Below, one piece after another: positions 6,695-11,810 of a stretch of 11,810 nt of DNA. Positions within the stretch are counted from its first letter, which is position 1, and every line of letters starts with the position of its first letter. The notes below the pieces were generated by a model. The model was not told where the DNA came from, made no database searches, and saw nothing but the letters and a program-made list of their open reading frames with translations. The DNA comes from Candidatus Gerdarchaeota archaeon (lineage in GTDB: Archaea; Asgardarchaeota; Heimdallarchaeia; JABLTI01). Where the stretch lies: assembly GCA_016840905.1 (NCBI GenBank), contig JAEORM010000064.1:1-11810 (forward strand), read 5' to 3'. The translations under genes were made by a program, and so were the position numbers.

Positions 6695-6749
6695 AAGTGA
6701 GGGAATTTCTTAGAAACTTCCTTCGGAAAGACCGGTATCAGACTCACTT
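6695..6749 (-). other. Compact foldable element in the rtcB upstream region (candidate leader structure or small RNA)
   Basis: AAGTGAG (6695-6701) and CTCACTT (6743-6749) are perfect 7-bp complements enclosing about 41 bases. Inside, GGAATTTC (6702-6709) pairs with GAAA and TTCC (6713-6716, 6718-6721) with one bulged base, directly stacked on the outer stem. ACCGGT (6731-6736) is a palindrome. The segment is about 42% G+C, more than its flanks. If rtcB is transcribed from the TATA-like site near 6814-6807, the element lies in its leader, about 34 bases before the ATG. No tRNA T-loop, C/D or other known box fits. Strand is uncertain because the fold works on both. Confidence 0.3.
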
Positions 6750-6806
6750 AATTCTAAGTACTCTTCGTTCTTGTGTAAATTATTAATGTTTCGTTTAGCT
6801 AGCTTC

Positions 6807-6814
6807 TATTTAAA
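6807..6814 (-). promoter_or_regulatory. Candidate TATA box for rtcB
   Basis: TTTAAATA on the minus strand predicts a transcript start near 6784 and a leader of about 120 bases, long for an archaeal mRNA. That leader would contain the foldable element at 6749-6695. Assigned from motif and position only. Confidence 0.35.
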
Positions 6815-6859
6815 AACAATGTCAACAGCATTTAGTTACTGAGTTTTTATAAAATTATC

Positions 6860-6915
6860 ATTATCGTGTTAACAATAGGACTTTAATAATTACTACCAAA
6901 TTGTCACACGATAAT
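6860..6915. repeat. Long inverted repeat bracketing the purA promoter and reaching its start codon
   Basis: ATTATCGTGT (6860-6869) is the exact inverse complement of ACACGATAAT (6906-6915). After a 2/1 base offset the arms continue with ACAAT (6872-6876) and ATTGT (6900-6904). The left arm also contains the perfect palindrome TGTTAACA (6867-6874). The 23-base centre holds a TATA-like TTTAATAAT. The right arm ends two bases before the ATG. It may be an operator for a dimeric regulator of purine synthesis. Confidence 0.45.
6882..6890 (+). promoter_or_regulatory. Candidate TATA box for purA (leaderless start)
   Basis: TTTAATAAT would place the transcript start about 25 bases downstream at 6912-6917, that is, at the ATG. 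No SD sequence precedes the ATG, consistent with a leaderless mRNA. A second candidate, TTTATAAAA at 6846-6854, would instead give a leader of around 40 bases. Confidence 0.35.
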
Positions 6916-6916
6916 A

Positions 6917-7930
6917 ATGACAACAACAATCATTGTAGGAGGATTCTGGGGCGATGAAGGTAAAGGAAAGATTATTAGCTACATCGCTTACACAGAAGAT
7001 CCAGCCATTATTGCTCGTGGTGGTGTAGGAACCAACGCTGGTCACACAGTTGTTTTTGAGGGAAAGAAATTCGGTTTGCGAATGATTCCTAGTGGTTTTA
7101 CCAGTAAAAAATCTCGTTTATTAATTGGTGCTGGTGTTTTGGTGGATCCTGAAATTTTCCTTAAAGAAATTGAAGAAACAGGTTGCAAGGATCGCATAGG
7201 AATTGATTTTCAAGCGGGGATAATTGATAAACAACACAGAGAGCTTGATAGAAAAGATAAACACCTTAGCGAAAAAATTGGTAGCACAGGAACTGGTTGT
7301 GGTCCAGCAAATGAAGATCGTGCGCGTAGAACGTTACGATTAGCAAAAGAAATACCTGAATTGCAACCTTATCTTACTGATGTTTCAAAGGAAATCAATG
7401 AAGCAATAAATGCTAAGAAGAATGTTGTTCTTGAGGGAACACAAGGAACAATGCTTTCACTCTTCCATGGAACATATCCATTTGTTACAAGTAAAGATGT
7501 TTCTGCACCTCAAATCTGTTCTGATGTAGGTATCGGTCCAACGAAAGTTGATGAGGTTATTGTAGTGTTCAAAGCTTTTATGACTCGTGTTGGTGAGGGA
7601 CCAATGCCAGGCACACTTTCAGAAGAAGAAATGATGAAAAGAGGATGGGCTGAATTTGGCACGGTAACAGGACGAGCAAGAAGGTCAGCTCCAATTGATT
7701 TTGATATCGCAAGAAAAGCCATTCGCTTAAATGGTGCAACACAAATTGCTTTAACAAAATTAGACATTCTCTTCCCTGAAATAAAAGGTGCTGATTCAGA
7801 GGATAAACTCTCAAAAGCAGCTCTCGATTTTATAGCTAATATAGAAAAAGAAACTAATACACCTGTGACTTTAATTGGCACAGGTCCAGAAGCTGAAGCT
7901 TTAATTGATCTTAGAAAGAAGAAATTATAA
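6917..7930 (+). CDS. purA: Adenylosuccinate synthetase, short archaeal form
   Basis: A 337-aa cytosolic enzyme that condenses IMP and aspartate with GTP hydrolysis to adenylosuccinate, the first committed step from IMP to AMP. Motifs in order: GGFWGDEGKGK at 8-18 with catalytic D13, GGVGTNAGHTV at 35-45 with catalytic H43, GSTGTGCGPA at 122-131 (IMP contact), EGTQGTMLSLFHGTYPFVTS at 173-192, GTVTGRARR at 248-256 and the guanine-recognition TKLD at 280-283. Bacterial enzymes are about 430 aa; archaeal ones such as those of Thermococcales are about 340 aa and lack some insertions, as here. It is not in a purine operon. The ATG follows an inverted repeat and has no SD. Its stop shares a palindromic hexamer with the convergent gene. 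Confidence 0.96.
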   Translation: MTTTIIVGGFWGDEGKGKIISYIAYTEDPAIIARGGVGTNAGHTVVFEGKKFGLRMIPSGFTSKKSRLLIGAGVLVDPEIFLKEIEETGCKDRIGIDFQAGIIDKQHRELDRKDKHLSEKIGSTGTGCGPANEDRARRTLRLAKEIPELQPYLTDVSKEINEAINAKKNVVLEGTQGTMLSLFHGTYPFVTSKDVSAPQICSDVGIGPTKVDEVIVVFKAFMTRVGEGPMPGTLSEEEMMKRGWAEFGTVTGRARRSAPIDFDIARKAIRLNGATQIALTKLDILFPEIKGADSEDKLSKAALDFIANIEKETNTPVTLIGTGPEAEALIDLRKKKL

Positions 7931-8929
7931 TTTATCTTCTTCCTTTTCTTTATTTTTTTTATTAACCTCTTTTTTAGAATTTTTCTTCTTCAGATGTTTT
8001 TCTTCAATATCATAATTTGTAGGTGGTTTGCGTTTTGACATGACAAAAGCTGTTGTTAGTGCACCAAATATTACTGCACTTACAACTATTGCAGGGAATT
8101 TTCCCGACCAAAATTCCTCTGGAACATAATTTGTTGATTCTTTTAATAAATAAAAGTAACTACTGTTAAATGCCTCATCAGATGATGTTTTTGCAGAAAA
8201 AGTAACACTAAAGAATTTATCCCATTTATTAGTGGGCCCTATAGTTGCTCGATAGGTAATATTCGAGCCTGCTATGAGATTCATTTTAACTGAGTCTTCT
8301 CCCTCTACTAATTGATCAGTAAAGACATAAACAGAACCTAGTTTTATGTCTGAACCAAGGACATTAACATAAACATCTGCATATTGATCTGTATCACTTG
8401 ATTTAAAGCGATAGGAGAAATCAAGGAAAACAATTCCTATTACAGGTCGAACGGTAAAACGATAAGTTAGTTTAGCTTGCTCAATTATTCGGGAAGCATT
8501 TATTTTTAGATAGTAATCGCCTTCTTCAGCAAAGGGACCTAATGCTCCACTAAATAATACATTTTCATCTGTTATTGTTAATATCTTAGTGAATTCAGTC
8601 ATAACCCAATTGACTTGATCAAGTGAATAATATGAATGAACTTCAGAAAGATCTGCTTGAGGTCCAAGTAATTGAACTGTTAGATTCAAAATCGTAGAAT
8701 TAGTGTAAATAGTTTGACCATAGAGTGGGAAATCGTAAATTTTCAATTGATGAGTTGCTTGTGTTGATAAGGTATTAGTAGGTATATTACTCTGAGCTTT
8801 TACATTAAGTATAAACGGTATCGTAATTATACCTAAGATAAATGTGAATAGCAATAATCGTTTTTGGTTGATTTTTCTCATAAATGATCCACTTACACAA
8901 TATTCTGATAGTTTATCTAATATATTCAT
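7925..8929 (-). CDS. Membrane-anchored surface protein with two tandem related beta-type domains
   Basis: A 334-aa protein not recognised as a named family. A signal sequence is visible (RKINQKRLLLF then a hydrophobic core to about 41, Ala/Gln near 45-46). An extracellular part runs from 47 to 277, a transmembrane helix spans about 279-297, and a Lys/Glu-rich cytosolic tail of about 36 residues ends the protein. The extracellular part contains two similar units: VQLLGPQADLSEV...SGALGPFAEEGDYYLKINAS (85-146) and VNVLGSDIKLGSV...RATIGPTNKWDKFFSVTFSA (188-247), probably duplicated Ig-like or similar beta-sandwich domains. Five N-glycosylation sequons (N77, N82, N144, N223, N255) fit an archaeal cell surface. 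Met17 (base 8881) directly precedes the signal peptide and may be the true start, which would remove 16 residues. Possible roles include adhesion or ligand sensing; unproven. Confidence 0.72.
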   Translation of the reverse strand: MNILDKLSEYCVSGSFMRKINQKRLLLFTFILGIITIPFILNVKAQSNIPTNTLSTQATHQLKIYDFPLYGQTIYTNSTILNLTVQLLGPQADLSEVHSYYSLDQVNWVMTEFTKILTITDENVLFSGALGPFAEEGDYYLKINASRIIEQAKLTYRFTVRPVIGIVFLDFSYRFKSSDTDQYADVYVNVLGSDIKLGSVYVFTDQLVEGEDSVKMNLIAGSNITYRATIGPTNKWDKFFSVTFSAKTSSDEAFNSSYFYLLKESTNYVPEEFWSGKFPAIVVSAVIFGALTTAFVMSKRKPPTNYDIEEKHLKKKNSKKEVNKKNKEKEEDKL

Positions 8930-8969
8930 TTCTAAAGTATTTGAAAATAGCTCAATTTTTAGCAGAGAG

Positions 8970-8977
8970 CTTAAATA
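8970..8977. promoter_or_regulatory. Shared candidate TATA element between the surface-protein and Spinster-like MFS genes
   Basis: CTTAAATA on the plus strand and TATTTAAG on the minus strand occupy the same bases. Plus-strand initiation would fall near 9001, about 35 bases before GTG 9036. Minus-strand initiation would fall near 8945, about 16 bases before ATG 8929. One box may serve both directions, with flanking elements setting orientation. Confidence 0.35.
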
Positions 8978-8983
8978 GTTAGT

Positions 8984-9006
8984 AGATTAATTTATTCAGA
9001 TTAATT
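8984..9006. repeat. Direct repeat AGATTAATT x2 upstream of the MFS/GH57 operon
   Basis: AGATTAATT occurs at 8984-8992 and 8998-9006, a 14-base period, over the expected transcript start of the plus-strand operon. It could be a tandem regulator site, but the AT content makes a chance match possible. Confidence 0.3.
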
Positions 9007-9024
9007 GATAGACTACTTATAGTT

Positions 9025-9029
9025 AGGTG
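9025..9029 (+). promoter_or_regulatory. Shine-Dalgarno site that favours GTG 9036
   Basis: AGGTG ends six bases before GTG 9036. An earlier in-frame GTG at 9027 lies inside this site and so cannot use it, which argues for the shorter protein. Confidence 0.5.
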
Positions 9030-9035
9030 TATATA

Positions 9036-10580
9036 GTGACAGAAAAAACCGATCTTGAAGAAGATGAGGAAAATCTTACTTTTAAAAATGATAAAAAATT
9101 AAGACGTGAACGTGCTTCAACTCAAGCATTAATCAATACAGCCAACATAATCGATCAAGCAGATGCTCAGGTGCTTTCTTCTATGTATGACCCAATTGCC
9201 ACAAGTCTTAGTTTAACTGATTCTACCAGTCTTGGAGCAATTACCACTGCAAGAGCTTTATTGCAAGCTGTGAGCAGTCCAATTTGGGGATGGTTATCTG
9301 ATAAATTTTCAAGAAAATTCATTCTCTCTATTGGATGTTTTGTATGGGGAGCGTTTACAATAATTTTAGCATTCCTTAATTCCTATTGGGGAATGTTTTT
9401 TGTTAGAGCATTTACTGGTTTAGGTTTAGCAGTAATAGTACCAACAACACAATCATTGATTGCTGATTATTTCCCTCAAGCAAAACGAGGTAAAGCCTTT
9501 GGAGTATTAGGATTGACAACAGTTTTAGGGGCAATTGTTGGAACACTTTATGCTACTATTTTAGGTGATATGACAATTCTTGGGTTTGATGGTTGGAGAT
9601 TTGTATTCGTTTCTCTTGGTATTTTCAGCATTATACTTGGAGTGTTTGTAGTGATTTTTGCTAAAGATCCTGCTCGAGGTCTTTCAGAAGAAGATTTTGA
9701 TAAATTAAAACAAGAAAAAGAAGAAGAAAAACGAACAGTAAAATTAGCTGATTATGGAAAAATCCTCTCTAATAAAACATTTATGTTAATTGTTGCTCAA
9801 GGTATCGCTGGATCAATTCCTTGGAATTCTATTCTTTTTATGATTTTATGGTTAGAAACAATGGGCGTAGAACCTTTCATGGCTGGAATAGCTTTTGCAG
9901 TAGTAGCTATTGGTGCTGCGTTTGGTAATCTCTTTGGTGGGTTCATAGGTGATAGAGCTGAAAAATGGAATCCCAACAAGGGAAGAATTCTCATGGCACA
10001 AATTTCTGTTTTTTCAGGAATCCCAATGATGCTTATACTTTTCTGGATTATACCTGATTATCTTATTATACCAAATTATCTTGAATTAGGTTTACAATTA
10101 CCAACAAATATGCTGTACTTATTTATTGCAATAGGCATTTTTACTGGTTTTATGATAAGTTGGAGTGCACCAGCTACAAACAATCCCATTTTCAGTGAAT
10201 TATTTGAACCTGAAATTCGTGGAACAGCTTTTTCAGTTGATCGCTTATTTGAAGGTAGTATAGCTGCTACAGGAACACTAATTGTAGGATTAATAGCTGA
10301 TCACGCTTTTGGTTATGATAAAACACTGAAGGTCACTCCTGCAGGTGTGGTTAACAACGTTCAAGCGTTAGGTTATGCAATGCTTATTTCTACAGTAATT
10401 CCATGGACCATTTGTTTGATTTGTTATTCCTTTATTTACTGGACCTATCCTAAAGATAGAGACATAGCTAAACAAAAAATGCTTGAAAGAACAGCAAGAA
10501 TACAAAATAAAGAAATAACCACAGATAAAACGAAAATTGAAAAAGTTAAAGATGAAACTGAGGATATAGAAGGAGGTTAA
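9036..10580 (+). CDS. MFS transporter, Spinster-like
   Basis: A 514-aa, 12-helix major facilitator. The N-half matches the Spinster pattern: D40-A-D in IIDQAD at the start of helix 1, the loop 2-3 motif GWLSDKFSRK at 85-94, the helix 4 arginine in RAFTGLGLAVIVPTTQSLIA (124-143), QAKRGKAFG at 148-156 and DPARG near 211-215. A second loop motif, GGFIGDRAEKW, marks the C-half. An acidic cytosolic N-terminus of about 25 residues and a charged tail after about 455 flank the core. Spinster proteins in animals move lysolipids or sphingosine phosphate; archaeal and bacterial substrates are not established. The start is GTG 9036 with AGGTG six bases upstream; GTG 9027 would add three residues. It is coupled to the downstream GH57 gene, so a sugar or glycolipid is also possible. 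Confidence 0.8.
   Translation: MTEKTDLEEDEENLTFKNDKKLRRERASTQALINTANIIDQADAQVLSSMYDPIATSLSLTDSTSLGAITTARALLQAVSSPIWGWLSDKFSRKFILSIGCFVWGAFTIILAFLNSYWGMFFVRAFTGLGLAVIVPTTQSLIADYFPQAKRGKAFGVLGLTTVLGAIVGTLYATILGDMTILGFDGWRFVFVSLGIFSIILGVFVVIFAKDPARGLSEEDFDKLKQEKEEEKRTVKLADYGKILSNKTFMLIVAQGIAGSIPWNSILFMILWLETMGVEPFMAGIAFAVVAIGAAFGNLFGGFIGDRAEKWNPNKGRILMAQISVFSGIPMMLILFWIIPDYLIIPNYLELGLQLPTNMLYLFIAIGIFTGFMISWSAPATNNPIFSELFEPEIRGTAFSVDRLFEGSIAATGTLIVGLIADHAFGYDKTLKVTPAGVVNNVQALGYAMLISTVIPWTICLICYSFIYWTYPKDRDIAKQKMLERTARIQNKEITTDKTKIEKVKDETEDIEGG
10572..10577 (+). promoter_or_regulatory. Strong Shine-Dalgarno site inside the end of the MFS gene, setting the TTG start of the GH57 gene
   Basis: GGAGGT overlaps the last Gly codons of the transporter and lies seven bases before TTG 10585. 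The stop of the transporter (10578-10580) is four bases before the new start, so the two genes form one translationally linked operon. Confidence 0.7.
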
Positions 10581-10584
10581 CTAA

Positions 10585-11793
10585 TTGACAGAAAATGTTA
10601 GTGTAATTCTTCATTGGAATACTGATTATGCAGAAATCCCAAGAAAAGAACTTCCTAATGTCGTTAAGCTCTCTTATGAACCGATGGTTAGTGCTATCGA
10701 AAATTGGCGTAATGGAACTATTTGTTTCAATATTACAGGTCATACGATTGAATATTTATTAAAAAATTATCCTGAGCTTATCGATCGTATAAAAGCACTT
10801 GTAAAAGAGAACGTTGTTGAAATGCTTGGATGTGGTTATAGTCATCCAATTCTTCCACTTCTCCCTCGAGAAAGAGTAAAAACTCAACTGGAGGACCATA
10901 TAAACCATCTCAATAAAGTGTTTGGTAAAAAACCTAAAGGTATTTGGCCGCCAGAATTAGCTGTTAGTCCTTCTGTGTTATCTCAAATAAAAGAATTAGG
11001 TATTGAATGGGCAGCTGTTGATTATGAACACTTCCTACTTGCACAACACTTTGGAAATGATAGAAATCCTTTCGAATGTCGGAATCAAACACTTACTGAA
11101 GAATTAGTGGATGCGTTCTGGTCAAGAGGACCAGGAAAACTTTTCAGCTACCTTCATGCAAAGAAATCTATGGAAATAGCTAATGCTGAGCAAACAGACC
11201 CATTACAAAGAGCTATTCTTAGTGATACTGAATCTTTGAAAATCTATCTTTCCGCTGTTAGCTGGACATATTCAACCCAATTTGCTGTAGGTGGAAATGT
11301 TCCGATTTATAATGCAAAAACTCATTTGAAATCTATTCTCAAGGTTAAAACAAAAATCCTACCATTGTATGCTAGCGATATTGAGTTCTTTGGCTATAGA
11401 GGTATGGGACCTACCCCCGCTACACCAAAAACGTTGATCGATTTCCTTCAAAAGCTAAAAGAAAATGGTGTGACAACTACATCACCTTCACAAATACCAG
11501 ATGAAAATTGGCATGTTGAACCCAAATACATTTGCGCAGGCGCTTGGTCACCTGATAAATCGTTCAGGATATGGACTGATAGCGAAGATAATAAGGAATT
11601 CCAAAGACGAACTGATGAAATCTATTCCCAACTTCGTATTCGAGGATGGCCAAAGGATTTACTGACAAAACTTGAACCCTATTTACGTATCATGGAAAAC
11701 AGTGATCCTCGAGGATGGGCACCTTTACCAGAACGTAAAAAAGAAGCTTATCAAGCAATGAATACTATATTTAGTATTCTTGATAAAAAATAG
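10585..11793 (+). CDS. Glycoside hydrolase family 57-type enzyme (alpha-glucan-active type)
   Basis: A 402-aa cytosolic protein without a signal peptide. GH57 family regions are visible in order: a first strand with H10 (LHWN, where many members have HQP), GCGYSHPILPLL at 82-93 with H87, GIWPPELAVS at 119-128 with the candidate nucleophile E124, and LPLYASDIEFFGYRG at 259-273 with the candidate acid/base D265. The helical C-terminal part has the conserved aromatic/Trp pattern (W309, W321, W330) and a final amphipathic region. GH57 members include alpha-amylases, 4-alpha-glucanotransferases, amylopullulanases, branching enzymes and alpha-galactosidases; the sequence does not say which applies. 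Both catalytic carboxylates appear present, so it is likely active. Translation starts at TTG 10585 after GGAGGT. Coupling to the MFS gene suggests a role linked to a transported sugar or glycolipid. Confidence 0.85.
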   Translation: MTENVSVILHWNTDYAEIPRKELPNVVKLSYEPMVSAIENWRNGTICFNITGHTIEYLLKNYPELIDRIKALVKENVVEMLGCGYSHPILPLLPRERVKTQLEDHINHLNKVFGKKPKGIWPPELAVSPSVLSQIKELGIEWAAVDYEHFLLAQHFGNDRNPFECRNQTLTEELVDAFWSRGPGKLFSYLHAKKSMEIANAEQTDPLQRAILSDTESLKIYLSAVSWTYSTQFAVGGNVPIYNAKTHLKSILKVKTKILPLYASDIEFFGYRGMGPTPATPKTLIDFLQKLKENGVTTTSPSQIPDENWHVEPKYICAGAWSPDKSFRIWTDSEDNKEFQRRTDEIYSQLRIRGWPKDLLTKLEPYLRIMENSDPRGWAPLPERKKEAYQAMNTIFSILDKK

Positions 11794-11810
11794 GTTTTAA
11801 AGAAAAAGAA

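Noticed and set aside
6690..6755. tRNA gene or split-tRNA half at the structured element
   Set aside because: The 7-bp closing stem resembles an acceptor stem, but the length is too short and no anticodon arm or canonical T-loop (TTCRA) can be placed on either strand.
6690..6755. C/D box guide RNA at the same element
   Set aside because: A CTGA-like box is present on the minus strand, but no RTGATGA box C lies at a suitable distance.
7510..7881. 123-codon minus-strand open frame inside purA
   Set aside because: It lies wholly antisense to strongly conserved purA sequence and its translation shows no family features; a shadow frame.
1..11810. CRISPR array, insertion sequence or prophage
   Set aside because: No regularly spaced repeats, transposase, integrase or terminal inverted repeats were seen; the repeats found are short and promoter-associated.

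Overview
The window reads as a piece of an AT-rich archaeal chromosome. Support comes from a short (337 aa) adenylosuccinate synthetase of the archaeal size class, a full-length intein-free RtcB RNA ligase, TATA-box-like promoters rather than bacterial -35/-10 boxes, a mixture of Shine-Dalgarno (SD) and apparently leaderless starts, and a signal-peptide/one-helix surface protein rich in N-glycosylation sequons. The zinc-ribbon plus LURP-one/scramblase-like protein, the YhhN (TMEM86) membrane protein and the GH57 enzyme would fit an Asgard archaeon, but that placement is inference and no rRNA or marker protein here settles it. No tRNA, rRNA, CRISPR array, insertion sequence or phage gene is visible. 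The region looks like ordinary chromosome with several small operons.

Layout. At 1-129 lies a small CxxC open frame (or the 3' end of a longer gene), closed by a hairpin terminator. At 312-1836 are two plus-strand genes: a stand-alone SagB/ThcOx-type nitroreductase-fold dehydrogenase and a YhhN/TMEM86-like integral membrane protein. At 1989-2894 is a ZupT-type ZIP metal transporter. It converges on, and overlaps by 14 bp, a minus-strand operon (5091-2881) that encodes a zinc-ribbon/LURP-one protein and, with no gap, an FSR-like MFS transporter. Upstream on the minus strand is rtcB (6661-5213), whose terminator hairpin includes its own stop codon. rtcB is divergent from purA (6917-7930) across 255 bp that hold a compact foldable element and a long inverted repeat around the purA promoter and start. 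purA converges on a minus-strand surface-protein gene (8881/8929-7925); the two genes share a palindromic TTATAA that provides both stop codons. Finally a divergent plus-strand pair, a Spinster-like MFS transporter and a cytoplasmic GH57 enzyme, is coupled by an SD sequence lying inside the transporter's last codons (9036-11793).

How the genes fit together. rtcB and purA are housekeeping genes (tRNA splicing/RNA repair and AMP synthesis). The others are membrane-centred: two MFS carriers, one metal transporter, a lipid-enzyme-like membrane protein, a scramblase-fold protein and an anchored extracellular protein. The transporter/GH57 pair suggests uptake or export linked to intracellular glucan metabolism. 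The most unusual points are a lysoplasmalogenase-family protein in a presumed archaeon, the unassigned structured element upstream of rtcB, the inverted repeat bracketing the purA promoter, and the duplicated extracellular domain of the surface protein. I do not see a clear multi-gene defence or mobile system here.
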